Program-made: the position numbers and the translations under genes
In this document: in pieces, positions 44,991 through 55,715 of the stretch
Numbering within the stretch: position 1 is the stretch's first letter
Layout: each line of letters begins with the position of its first letter
The notes under the pieces: generated by a model
What the model was told of the DNA's origin: nothing
Database searches by the model: none
Seen by the model: only the letters and a program-made list of their open reading frames with translations
Assembly: GCA_028023455.1 (NCBI GenBank)
Contig: JAQFVV010012545.1
Location: 186,001 to 250,000, forward strand
DNA: 64,000 bases
Source: Epiperipatus broadwayi
Lineage: Eukaryota > Onychophora > Udeonychophora > Euonychophora > Peripatidae
Direction of reading: 5' to 3'

Positions 44991-46210
44991 TTAATACATC
45001 AAAATAATTTTTGATTAACATGATTATTGGCGGTTGGAGTATTTGATTAAGTATGTTTAATTATTGTTTCTAAATATATTGCCAATGGAATTAGCATTTC
45101 TTATTGATTTTTTGGCGTCCAGAAAATTTGTTCTCCAATATCAGTAAAAAATATGAAATGTTTACTATGTAACGCTTAATTTTTAGTGCCATTATTTGAT
45201 TTAATTATAGTTATTAAGCACTTTTCTCAATTAGACAACTAACTAGTCATTCATTCACAAATAAAAGTAAATGATAATCATTTTAAACGACTGTACTTTT
45301 CGATTTTTTTTTTTTTTTACGAATTTTCATTTTGCAATTCGAGATTTATAGAATGATGCTATGTACTGTAATTCTTAATGTGTTTATTGCCTTCAAAATG
45401 ATTACCAAGTAAAGCTTGTACACTCATCTCCATTTTTTTTTATTTATTATCTTTATATACATTCTTACAATTAGTCTAGAATAAATAAAGTTACTATGAT
45501 ATAAAGCAATTGCAAAATATCACTGATGATGATCAAGTGTTATCGCTTGAACCCTTGTTTGTAATATCAATTTACCTTGGGAAAAGAATTCATATCTAGA
45601 ATATAATTTTTACTCCCATAAAAGTTTTTAAAGTAAGAATTTAAATCTACAGACAATCATAAATTATAGCTCCAATAATTCATATAATATGAAGGTTTAA
45701 TCATGAAAGATAATTTTATTTTTTTAAAATTTTTAGAACGAGTTTCAATTTAATTTTTTGGACTAAATATATTACAAAACGATAACTCAGCCAAGTAACA
45801 TCAACAACAACAAAAAGTGAAGGATTAATTAATTAATGATTGCAAATGGAATTCAACAATTATGTTTAAACTATTATTTCGATGTTGAACTACTATGTAT
45901 AACTATTATTTCGATGTTGAACTACTTTTAAAGTTGAGCTCACTTATTTTCTTAAAAATAATGAAAATGCACAAAATATTCGTAAAAGGACGTTATAATA
46001 TTTGATCAAAAAAATTACAGAGTATCAGGTAAGGTTCAGAGAAAATGAATTCAACAAAATAAAATATCTAAATATGTAATGGTGCCGCACTCATATCCAT
46101 TATTTATGATTACGATTTTTAAAATTAGTGCAATATTTAAACTTTTTATATTATTCTCTGAATATATTCATTCTGTAAATAAATAAAAATGATAGACAGA
46201 ATTCCCTCTC
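44991..46210 (+). repeat. Array-to-gene segment of locus B (uninverted form)
   Basis: This is the counterpart, in opposite orientation, of 14876-16240 at locus A. It holds TATTGCCAATGGAATTAGCA, the CACAAATAAAAGTAAATGAT stretch, TTACAATTAGTCTAGAATAA near 45468, and TTCATTCTGTAAATAAATAA near 46166. A 35-bp tandem duplication (CTATTATTTCGATGTTGAAC) lies at 45868-45926. There is no coding frame, and it lies in the proposed 5'-UTR intron. Confidence 0.6.
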
Positions 46211-46416
46211 TTTTTTAAAACTACTAACAAGAGAACTAAAAATAGATTGGGTATTTATTCTATCTTTTCATAATTAGTTGGCATTTATCTATCTCGGTGT
46301 GAGGTACAGTGTTACAATTGTATATAGTTATAATTATTTATTATGACAATTATAATTAACATTTTTTGAATATGCATTTATATCACAGGATGTATAAAAT
46401 TTAAATTTTGTTTATT

Positions 46417-46435
46417 TTATTGCAGGTTAATTCGC
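46417..46435 (+). other. 3' splice acceptor before ORF B
   Basis: The T-rich tract ends in TTTATTTTATTGCAG, and the exon would begin at 46436 with GTTAATTCG, 20 bases before the ATG at 46456. It matches the acceptor of gene A at 16545. The open frame continues upstream through the acceptor to 46408, but that part would be intronic, so I place the start at MDSSKEE. Confidence 0.65.
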
Positions 46436-46455
46436 GATCGTCTTTCAAAATTATT

Positions 46456-48555
46456 ATGGATTCGAGTAAAGAAGAACATTTTACTAAGAAACAAGAAAAT
46501 GAAACAAAACGATTGTTTTATCTACAGAACATAATCAAAGGTTTTATAAAAAACCCATATGCTAAATCCATTTTTGATACTTCATGTTTAAAAAGTATCA
46601 TTGAAAATTATATTGATTTGACTATGATCATGAATAAGTTTGAACGATGCGACTACCATTCTTCCCAAGACTGCATTCACGATGTGAAATTATTCTTTAA
46701 TCTTTGTAATCGTCTTCACAAATTCGAAATATATAATGTCAAGATGATCAAACAGATAGAGCAAGAATTCAATCATCAGTTAGAAATGATGCTTTCTTTA
46801 GAACGTGTACACTGTGAGATAGAAAACAACGTACTAAGTCAAAAACGAAAATCAGTTGTTAGCCCCATAATGGATGAGCAAGAAGGAAATCATGGTGTTA
46901 GTAAAAAAGAGAAGAAGAGAGGAAGAAAAAAATCCGTTAATTTTAAACTCTCAAATAATCAATACACTAAAGCACAGGGTTCCAACTATAAAAGGCAAAA
47001 CTGTTCCCCTGCTTTCAGTGACTCTAGTAGTTTAAAGAAGAAAGTTAAAATGGTTGAAGAGTTTGAAAATAATAAAAAAGAGGAAATTTCAGCTTTACAG
47101 AAAAATGAATCCGATGTTGAAATTAATAGAAAAAATAATGTTGAAAAAAATAGTATTTTCATTTCGAAAACAATTAATGAACTTATTCAGTTGGAGATAT
47201 TTGCACCAAAAAGTGATGAACAAAATACTGTTTCAAAACAAACCTGTGAAATGCAGACTATTAACAATAATGTGAATTTTACTACAGGGACAAGTGAACA
47301 AATTACTGAGCTGGGAATGTATGTAAAAGATTTTCGAAACGAAGATATTCATGCTATTAAATCAGCTGTTAATACTATAAGGGATGATCAAAAAATAAAT
47401 CGAGATGTCAGTAAAAAATCGAAGAAGAGGGGAAGAAAAAAATCAGATGATTTTAAACTTAAAAATAATCAATATACTACATTCCAGTGTTATAACCCTA
47501 AAAGGGGAAACTGTTCACCAGCTTTCGATGACTCTAGTAGTTTTAAAAAAAAAGTTAAAATGGTTGAAGAATTTGAAAATAATAAAAAAGAGGAAACTTC
47601 TGCTTTACAGAAAAGTGAATCCGATGTTGTAATTAATAATGAAAATAATGTGGAAAATGATGCTGATCTCATTTCCAAAACAATTAAGGAACTTATTCAG
47701 TTGGAGATGCTAGCACAAAGATGTGGTGAACAAAATACCGTTTCAAAACAAACTAGTAAAATGCAGGCCATTAACAATGAGGTTGTATTTAATAATGAAA
47801 ATAATGTGGAAAATGATGCTGATCTCATTTCCAAAACAACTAATGAACTTATTCAGTTGGAGATGCTAGCACAAAGATGTGGTGAACAAAATACCGTTTC
47901 AAAACAAACTAGTAAAATGCAGGCCATTTACAATAATGTGAATTTTGTTACCGGGACAAGTGAACAAATTACTGAGCTGGGAATGTGTGTAAAAGATTTT
48001 AGAGAGGAAGATATTCATGCTATTGAATTAGCTGTTAGTACTATAAAGGATGATCAAAAAATAAATCGAGATGTCAGTAAAAAAGTAAAGAAGAGGGGAA
48101 GAAAAAAATCAGATGATTTTAAACTCAAAAATAATCAATATACTACATTCCAGTGTTACAACCATAAAAAGCAAAACTGTTCCCCTACTTTAGATGACTC
48201 TAGTAGTTTTAAAAAAAAAGTTAAAATGATTGAAGAGTTTGAAAACAATAAAAATGAGGGAACTTCAGCTTTACAGGCAAATGAACATAATGCTGCAATT
48301 AGTAGTGACCATAATGTTAATGATGAGGGTGAATTCATTTCCAGAAGCAGTAATGAAATTATTCAATTGGAGATGTTTGCCCAAAGATTTGATGAACAAA
48401 TTACTGTTTCAAACCAAACAGGTGAAATGCAGACTACTACAAATAATGTAAATTTTACTTTATGGACAGATGAACAAATTATTGAGCTGGGAATGTCTGT
48501 AAAAGATTTTGGCATCGAAGATATTCATGCTATTTTCAGTGCAAATTTCCAGTAA
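46456..48555 (+). CDS. Degenerate BET-type bromodomain / AT-hook repeat protein, gene B
   Basis: The intact 699-residue frame begins at MDSSKEE. Residues about 20-115 form a bromodomain-like segment (NPYAKSIF, YIDLTMIMNKFE, SSQDCIHDVKLFFNLCNRLH, NVKMIKQIEQEFNHQL). The acetyl-lysine Asn is replaced by His88 and the WPF shelf is missing. Three modules of about 190 residues follow, each with an AT-hook-like KKRGRKKS (first at 153-160), KVKMVEEFENNK, an (IN)ELIQLEMLAQ helix, and TSEQITELGM..KDF.EEDIHAI. A 52-codon stretch is tandemly duplicated within module 2 (about 47617-47928). The hook core is GRK instead of canonical GRP. Low-complexity Asn/Lys/Glu content is high, as in the rest of the window, but no stop occurs in 699 codons. 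It is probably a nuclear chromatin-associated protein (inference). It pairs with gene A, and it could also be one member of a larger tandem family. Confidence 0.8.
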   Translation: MDSSKEEHFTKKQENETKRLFYLQNIIKGFIKNPYAKSIFDTSCLKSIIENYIDLTMIMNKFERCDYHSSQDCIHDVKLFFNLCNRLHKFEIYNVKMIKQIEQEFNHQLEMMLSLERVHCEIENNVLSQKRKSVVSPIMDEQEGNHGVSKKEKKRGRKKSVNFKLSNNQYTKAQGSNYKRQNCSPAFSDSSSLKKKVKMVEEFENNKKEEISALQKNESDVEINRKNNVEKNSIFISKTINELIQLEIFAPKSDEQNTVSKQTCEMQTINNNVNFTTGTSEQITELGMYVKDFRNEDIHAIKSAVNTIRDDQKINRDVSKKSKKRGRKKSDDFKLKNNQYTTFQCYNPKRGNCSPAFDDSSSFKKKVKMVEEFENNKKEETSALQKSESDVVINNENNVENDADLISKTIKELIQLEMLAQRCGEQNTVSKQTSKMQAINNEVVFNNENNVENDADLISKTTNELIQLEMLAQRCGEQNTVSKQTSKMQAIYNNVNFVTGTSEQITELGMCVKDFREEDIHAIELAVSTIKDDQKINRDVSKKVKKRGRKKSDDFKLKNNQYTTFQCYNHKKQNCSPTLDDSSSFKKKVKMIEEFENNKNEGTSALQANEHNAAISSDHNVNDEGEFISRSSNEIIQLEMFAQRFDEQITVSNQTGEMQTTTNNVNFTLWTDEQIIELGMSVKDFGIEDIHAIFSANFQ

Positions 48556-49210
48556 TATGATGTTGAAAAATGATATTGTTTTTAGTTTATGGGTAGGATA
48601 AATTATCCACTTGGTAATGAGCTGAAATTGTTTGTCTACAAAATATTTGTGTTCTTTTAAATATTACTCGCAAGTCGTGAATATCATTAACAGAAAATTC
48701 CTAATAAAAATTTTGATTTTCTTTTTGTTTTTTATTAATATATAAAACTCTAAAAAAATGTATCCTAAAAAACGAACAATATTTTATTGCATATTAGATT
48801 GTAAAATAAAAATATATATTTTTAATAAGAAAATATTCTACTAATCTTCATTTTACAGTTTTTAGTTTTTTAAAAAACTGGATAGCAAACATTCTTTGTA
48901 TATATTTTACAACTTTGTAAACAACCATGAGTTTTTAGATAAATAGGTTGATAATATATAACAATATTAATGAAATAATATCTTCAAATGCACATATGCC
49001 AAAGTAATCCTTTAAAAATCAGGCTACCTGACATAACTTCTGAGAATCAAATGCACTACATTAATTGAATGAAAAATAAATCCACTTTCATGAAATCTTT
49101 GAAAAATTGACTTAATAAAACATCTTTATCATAATATGTGCATTTAAAATATATTATTTCTTAAATATATTCCCATTTCTTCACATTGCATATACCACGA
49201 TTTTTTGCTG
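48556..49210 (+). other. 3' flank of gene B, duplicated at 18190-18700
   Basis: After the stop the sequence is AT-rich with several AATAAA-type signals (for example CCTAATAAAAATTTTG near 48700 and GTAAAATAAAAATA near 48802). Blocks such as TCTTCAAATGCACATATGCC at 48973 match the gene A flank. The match fades at about 49200, which is the right edge of the second duplicon. Confidence 0.6.
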
Positions 49211-50773
49211 TGGAAAGCTCATATTTAAACCAACTATGAAATCCGACCCAAAACTAGGTAGTTATATAGTTAGGCGTGTTTTTGTAGCTGATTATTGAAT
49301 TCAAACTAGAATAAGCTCCAAACTTATCAAATAGTAAAATAATCTTCATATAGGTTTAATTGTGAATATCCAATATTCATTATCAAACCAATAATATTTC
49401 TTGCTATTTACTTAGTTAATTTATTGGATTTTTAAATGATAGATTTATTTTCCAATAATCTTTTCTGTCTTTTTTTTTTTTTTTTTGCTTTCACACTCAC
49501 ACTGTAATCTTCAGTTGCATAAATTGACATAAGGACTATTTATCATCAGTCACTTATATATCATTCATTACCTCTATGAACTACATATGTATTTTTTTGT
49601 ATATTCAAATGCCAATTTTTACTTATATACACATCAAATGCAATTAAAGTATGTCTACATAAAATATGCAATTTTTGCAGAAAAAAAATTGACTGAAACA
49701 TATTTAGACGATTAGTAATTCTTAATAATCATAAGGTAATATAATCGCATTAGGGATGAAATTTGGATGTTTTTCGTGAAATAAATGACTGTAAGATTAT
49801 GTAACTCTACTTAGGAATGTTTTTGGCCTTTATAAAAGTTTAGCCATAAATAAAAAGTAATCTAAAAATTGTTTGTTGTGCAAAATATACATAAACTCTC
49901 CTGACTGATTGCTTTTAAAAGTAGTATACAAATCTGCAATACCAATAGCAGCTGCTAATAGAAGATACTGAAAATAATAATTGAATGGAATTGTACTTTT
50001 AAAAAATTATTTATACCTACAGTGAAAATATATTGCTTTTTATAGAATCTTTAAGATTTTATTATAAGTTATGTTTGTAGTGCACGATTTTAAGTGTCAT
50101 AAATATTTTAAATGAAATTCATTTTGCACAATAAATATCTATTAACAGTTTATAATGTGTAACTAAAGTCTAAAGTGATTTTTATTAAAAAATGCAACTG
50201 ATCTAAAAATACAAAAAATAAAGACAGTGAATGTCTTATCAATTAAAATGTTTAACTCTCTTACAGAATAACACTTGCATTACACACATCGAGACACTTT
50301 TTGTAATCATCCAACATTTCATTTTAGTATTAAATATTTATTCTACATTACAATGCAGTATAATGGACTTGATTTTTTTAAAATCTATATTTACAAGCAA
50401 AAAATTATTCTTAAAAATTACATATTTGAACTTTGCAAATATTGAAAAAATAGCAGTAGAGAACAATGGAAATTTCAGTCACTAAATGCTTGGCAGAAAA
50501 TCAACAAAATCTTTTACACAACACTCATTTATAAATGTCAATATCTCATAAATCTATAAAATTCTGCTTTAAAATATTAAAATCCCTTTATAATTTTAAG
50601 AATATCTCAAGAGACGTTATCACAGTGACAGTAGTGATGTTTAGCAGCTAGTTTCACAAAATGTGATAAAAATTAACATGACTGGTATATTGTTAAAATT
50701 TATTAACTTCTATTGAAATAGTTAAGGTTTTACTTCATTAGCGTTTGAAATAAATTAATATATATATATATAT
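49211..50773. other. No gene seen; AT-rich spacer
   Basis: I see only AT-rich unique-looking sequence with T-runs (for example 49471-49488). An 84-codon plus frame at 50231-50485 is hydrophobic and biased and has no recognisable motif. No terminal repeats or RNA genes were seen. Confidence 0.5.
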
Positions 50774-50901
50774 ATGTGCTCTGCGCACAGATAAGGTAGC
50801 TATTAATTGTATGTGAAATTATCAAAATTTACCGCCAGGCACTTTCGGGACAGTGTATAATCCCATATTCATGGCGACTTGTATCTGTGCGCAGAGCACA
50901 T
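50774..50901. mobile_element. Small MITE in a TA-repeat target
   Basis: The perfect 20-bp terminal inverted repeats are ATGTGCTCTGCGCACAGATA at 50774-50793 and its complement at 50882-50901, with a unique interior of about 88 bp (TACCGCCAGGCACTTTCGGG...). It is flanked on both sides by (TA)n, so the exact ends and TA duplication cannot be set. The repeat itself contains the palindrome CTGCGCACAG. It is probably a Tc1/mariner-type MITE. Confidence 0.75.
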
Positions 50902-51730
50902 ACATATATATTAACTTCTATTATAAAATATATACGTATAAATAAAAGTGTAATCATTATATGATTTCATAAAATGATCATGAATCTTTAATTAACTATG
51001 CAAAATATCTTTCTTTTACAAAAATTTCAAAGTAGTCTTGCACCACAAATCCATACATGTATAAATAAAAGAAAAGAGAGACACTATAACATGTTCAAAC
51101 TTTGGACATCAAATCGATAATGGCATAAAAGTGAGAACATGAGATATCCTCTTAATAATGCCCCAAGTGTCTGGACAAGCTAAATATATAACAGTACAAA
51201 ATGAGGAAAGATTTAACCATTTTGCACTATGCTAACATTCTGACAGATTTCATTATTCTCACTAGATTTAAGCTTTCAACTTTCACTTTAATATTATACC
51301 ATTATTATTTAACAGAATATAATAAATTTGACCTCATTGGATAGATATTTTTGTTTAGAAATTAAATAAATTTTAAAAAATCACATTTGATTATCAGAAT
51401 TATTTTAAAAATTAGATTTTTTTAATCAAAACACAGTGCTGTCACATCATCAAATTTCAGGTGGAGCAAATTCAATTTGCAAATGAACGAAATCATTTTA
51501 AATCTTGTTTTAAAAATCTGAATAAATTACTTTTAATAACTAGTAAAACTATCAATTTATGCTGTAAAAGTTTAAAAATTTTCATAATTTTTATATCGCT
51601 AAAAGTTATAACAGACTATTGAGTGACATCATTTTTAGATAGTTGTATTTCTCACAACCATAATCTCTATGATAACATTACACAGAAGACTATATTCCTT
51701 TATATTTAAAAATAAAACACTTCTGTAAAA
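50902..51730. other. No gene seen; AT-rich spacer
   Basis: No coding frame, repeat pair or RNA signature that I can support. It ends where the LINE C 3' tail begins. Confidence 0.5.
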
Positions 51731-51734
51731 AATG

Positions 51735-52675
51735 TTATGTGATTTATTATGGCTTCTCCATAAACGAAGTCAAGAATATCTCAGCAATTATGCCCAGATA
51801 AACCTGTTAGCCACTTTATTTTACATTCCCCACTCTAAATTTATCCATAATCTGCTCTATCCCATTTCCACAACATAATTTTTGTCAACTCTATAACCTT
51901 TATATCTAAATCCCCCTTATCTTCCCCCAAACCCAGCATAAAAACCAATAATTCACTTTCTGTATAATCGCTCTTTTCATATTTATTTTTCCACAACATT
52001 ATATGTACCCTTTCTGTTTTCAAGCATTTACATTCAATTAACAAATGCCTATTATTTTCTATTCCTTCCTTAAATAATTTACAAAATAAATCACTCATAT
52101 TTTTCCATTTACATGTATATTCTTTTGTAGCTAAAGATCCCGTTCGAGCCTTAAACAATAAACTACTTTCCTTACTATTATCATATATTAACTCACACCT
52201 AATATTCTGTTTATTTCTATATATATTTAAACTCTTTTTACTCTCCATACTATTTCTCCATCTTTCTAACTTCCTGGTCTTTATTAATAAATTTATTCTT
52301 TTATCCCATTCCTTACTACTATAACACTCAATAATCCTCTTAACACAATCATCCCATCTTTTGTACAAATATACTGATATAAATTCTTTATCCAAATCTT
52401 TTGCATATCGCATTACCTTTCTCACCCATCTTGTTACCTGCCCTTTACTCATAACGCAATTAAATACTATTTTAGATATTCTTTTATTATCCATAAACTG
52501 CAATCTACCAAATATTTTCATTTTACTTTTTGCATCTCTCATATGAAAACTTGACCATCCCATTTCTTTTTGAATTGCCTCTCTTGCTGTCCATACTTCT
52601 GCATCCAGTGCATGTCTTCCTACTTCCCTTTGAGCTTTTTCTTAGTTATCTAATATCTTTTTACTAACATATAAT
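51735..52675 (-). mobile_element. LINE family C, 5'-truncated copy
   Basis: The minus strand runs from an ACATTATATGTTAGTAAAAA-like start near 52680 (equivalent to 27715 in the full copy) through the C-terminal domain and into the 3' UTR (GTGGCTAACAGGTTTATCTG), ending in CACATAACATTTTTTACAG near 51735. The 5' truncation is typical of LINE retroposition. Compared with the 27.7-28.6 kb copy it is less mutated, suggesting a younger insertion. It sits directly upstream of the orphan exon at 52735. Confidence 0.8.
51841..52563 (-). pseudogene. LINE C: ORF2 C-terminal domain, 240 uninterrupted codons
   Basis: The frame reads MGWSSFHMRDAKSKMKIFGR, KIVFNCVMSKGQVTRWVRKV, LLFKARTGSLATKEYTCKW, CKLFKEGIENNRHLLIECKC and LVFMLGLGEDKGDLDIKVIE, ending in IMLWKWDRADYG. 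The H-x4-C pair and nearby Cys residues form the zinc-knuckle-like region found after the RT in jockey/CR1-type ORF2 proteins (zf-RVT-like). It has no stops in 240 codons but starts within the truncated element, so it is not a gene by itself. Confidence 0.75.
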
Positions 52676-52734
52676 GATTGATGTTACTCAATGCTGACAT
52701 TACCCCCCTTACAACAATATTTCCTGCCCATCAG

Positions 52735-52877
52735 AGGATGTAGCATTAAAGAAACTGAAAACATCTAGATATTTGTTTGGTTTCCCAAATGCCACCACTA
52801 GAGTTCCAGCTCATTACAATCTGACTTATCCAGATCCAGTTGTACCAGACATAACTCAGAAAATGAGATTCCCGTGA
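52735..52877 (+). CDS. Orphan terminal coding exon of an unrecognised host gene
   Basis: A good acceptor (TTTCCTGCCCATCAG, ending 52734) is followed by an exon whose first two bases complete a split codon. It then encodes 46 residues starting DVALKKLKTSRYLFGFP and continuing with TTRVPAHYNL and TYPDPVVPDITQKMRFP, then TGA at 52875-52877. Codon usage is balanced and the peptide is Pro-rich and well mixed in composition, unlike the AT-driven noise around it. AATAAA follows at 52907-52912. I do not recognise the protein. Upstream exons are not visible nearby, and the LINE C insertion lies 60 bases away in the presumed intron. Confidence 0.55.
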
Positions 52878-52906
52878 ACAAGTGCACCGATTGATGAATG
52901 ATGTAA

Positions 52907-52932
52907 AATAAAACTAACAACATGTTAGTTTT
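52907..52932 (+). terminator. Polyadenylation signal and 3'-UTR hairpin of the orphan exon
   Basis: AATAAA lies at 52907-52912, 29 bases after the stop. It overlaps a perfect hairpin with 10-bp arms AAAACTAACA and TGTTAGTTTT around the loop ACA (52910-52932). The signal fits a very short 3' UTR. The hairpin may be coincidental. Confidence 0.45.
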
Positions 52933-55330
52933 GTGTAGCAATAATTTATTTAACTAAAAATATTTGGATAACACTCCTTCTAATAGTTCATTATAGTTCA
53001 GGTTTCATAGATCAGTTACTCCATTTCTTTGGTGACTTCTCTGATAATTGGTCCCATAGTTGATGATCATACAGTGTCCACCATTTATATTCCATCATCC
53101 TGTTTTACCAGCATTCAATTCACATAGTAGGGATTTATTTAGATATCTGTATTGTAACTGCCTAAGTATATGCCATTACATCACTTTGAAATAAAAGTGG
53201 AAAAAATATATAATCATCCTCAGGTAGAAATATATATATATAAAGAGAATTTAATAAGTTGTTTAAATTAATATATATATAATGCACAGATGGCAAACTA
53301 ATTATATAATTTAAAGTTTAAAATCTAAAAATAAGATTAAAGGAATAAAAAAAAAAGCTGTTAATTCGTTATTTTTAATCTTAGAATGGAGATGATTTTT
53401 TATATTCATGTAATAGCAAACAGGCTCTTGGGCATGAAATCAGATAAGAGATAACTAAAAAAAAATACTAGTGATAAAATTTTTGAGTTCCCGCTTTAAA
53501 GAAAGCTGATTAATAACAATGGATATAAACTCATGGTCCTCAGAGAAAAGTCATCATCGCCAATAAGAACAGCATGAAGCCAGGCAAGATTGATCCTGGA
53601 CTTTGATAAGAATTCCAAAAGACATAAAAGAAAACTTTGAAGTTAGATTTAGATTTGGGATTGCTCTTGCTGATTGCGTGTTATTAAATATATTTATAAG
53701 TGTATTGCGGATCTCCAAAATGTAGGGATCACACAATAAATTACGTTTCCAGCATTTGCATCAACTGAGGAGGCCATCAGAGTATGACTGAGGAAGCCAC
53801 CAGAGTATGATGGCTCTGGAAACTGGCCAGCAACAGACTTATCTCCACTTAGAACAATATGAAATGGAAAGAACTTTGAACTGACACATCAAGGACTGCA
53901 AAGACAGATTTTACCTAGAGCATTGGAAATATAAACTTTTGTTTTAAATGAAATATGAACATTAATTATATAATACAAACTTTCAAGTATTTTAAGTGTC
54001 ACTTAACTTTTAAAGGAAATCTCTCTCTTATCTGACTAAAATTTTAAATCATTTATATATATTTTTGTATATATGTGTTTAATATCATTTCCAGTCTCGT
54101 AAATTTGTTTTAAATTAGTAATTTGAAATAAGCATAAATGGCTGCATAGATTCGTAAGATTGTTAGTTTAAGGTGTGTTAATCTTGGGCTAATTGTTTTA
54201 TAGTTAAATCAGTGCTGGTGGATAGGTATACAGATATTTTATGTCAATGTAATCTGAGTAGGTGCATTGGATACTCGTTCCATTGTACCGCGTTAGCATA
54301 CAAGGCATAATACCCACTTGAACATATGACCCAAAAGTTTAGCAATCACATTGTCAATGGTCGTATACATATTCCTACACCATTGATTTTCTTACCCTCT
54401 GGTTGGGACAGTAAGCCGGCAAAGACCGCAATCCCCTTTTCAGAGCATCTCTTATATATAAATTCCTGCCTATTGAAATTTATTAATGATCATGGGGAAG
54501 ATGCTCATTCCTTCCCACCATGATTCGTTATTTTCTAATGATATCCTGTGACAGATGTAAATTCCTGTCTGCATGATTGTGTTATGCTAACAATCTCATT
54601 TTGCATTGGTCATGTCGGTATATCAGTAACCTAGCGTTGGTTTAAATGTGAGATTTTAGCCTAAGATTAAAAAGGGATTGGGTTGGATATATGCATAATC
54701 TATGTAGCATTTTCATGCTTAGTAAAGTATTAAAATTGTATTAAATCTATTAAATGCTTCCATCTGTGCATATAATTCAAATCAAATATACTCACTACTT
54801 AATTTAATTTTCAAAATTTTCTTTTTAATTTGTGCGTGCATAATAATAAAATGTTTTGTTTAATTAAATTTTGGCAATAACTCATTTTATATATTTTATT
54901 AATATTTAAATGAAGAATTAGAAATGTTAACATTCAGAGTAATATTTTAAGCTTAGCTTTTCCGAGTTGGTAACTGGGGCTTTCGGTTTGGTAAGAGTAA
55001 CCTCTCCCATGCATATCTGCCTACTATATAAATTTTCTAGGTTCCAATAGCCTAGTGGCGCCCTGGTATGACAGATTTGGTTAGGGAGGTTCCGTCGACC
55101 GTTATAGTGTATACATCATGGATACCTCCCCTATCACTTCTCAAGTTTAATTTCTCCTTTTGTGAGTCTAGATTCTCTTCATATTCACATATATCTAATT
55201 TTGTAGATATATCTATTAATCTCCATTGCAAAATACTCACTCTTAGGTAAGTGTGGTTTATATGTAAATTAATCCCTTTTATTTAATTATTCAGAAGCCA
55301 ATAATTCAATTCGAATATATTCACATCTAC
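52933..55330. other. No gene seen; moderate-GC patches
   Basis: There is a 23-bp tandem duplication (CTGAGGA-GCCA-CAGAGTATGA) at 53765-53810. There are two patches less AT-rich than their surroundings, at 54250-54540 and 54950-55130 (GTGGCGCCCTGG, GGTTCCGTCGACCG). Neither patch gives a convincing exon, tRNA or transposon end. The short open frames here have no recognisable motif. Confidence 0.45.
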
Positions 55331-55715
55331 TGTATACAGACACAGATTTAATTAATATATATAGAGACACATTTAATTCATGTATGTGGATGCAGATTTA
55401 AGTCACTCATGTATATAGAAACATATTAAATTCCTGTATATGGACGCAGATTTAAGTCATAAATATAGACCCATATTTAACTCAGGTATATAGATGCATA
55501 TTTAAGTCAATCATGTACATTGAGACATATTATATAGATGCAGATTTAAGTCATATATATATAAGCACATATTTAATTCAAGTATATGGACATATACTAA
55601 TTCCTATATATTGACGCATATTTAATTCCTATATGAAATGTATATTTTATCCATGTATATAGACCCATATTTAACTCATATATGTAGACATATATTTCAT
55701 TAATGTATATAAAAT
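55331..55715. repeat. Diverged minisatellite, ~30-bp period
   Basis: A TATATAGACACATATTTAATTC-like unit recurs about a dozen times, with variants such as GTATATGGACGCAGATTTAA and TATAGATGCATATTTAAGTC. The spacing varies from about 24 to 36 bases. The divergence is too high and the spacing too irregular for a CRISPR array or a young satellite. Confidence 0.7.

Noticed and set aside
46408-46455. Upstream extension of ORF B (first 16 codons before MDSSKEE)
   Set aside because: It begins at TTG, not ATG, and runs through the TTTTATTGCAG acceptor. The same acceptor precedes gene A, where the start is MDSSKEK.
47054-48451. Other frames (both strands) overlapping gene B
   Set aside because: Shadow frames created by the repetitive coding sequence; they repeat at the module period and carry no independent features.
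53554-53736. 60-codon minus frame
   Set aside because: Short, no start context, no motif and no flanking splice sites that would make an exon.
54326-54523. 65-codon plus frame with more balanced composition
   Set aside because: No splice signals in phase, no recognisable motif, and no continuation; kept only as part of an unexplained moderate-GC patch.
55331-55715. CRISPR-like array
   Set aside because: Unit length and sequence vary continuously with no conserved repeat/unique spacer alternation, and the DNA is from an animal genome.
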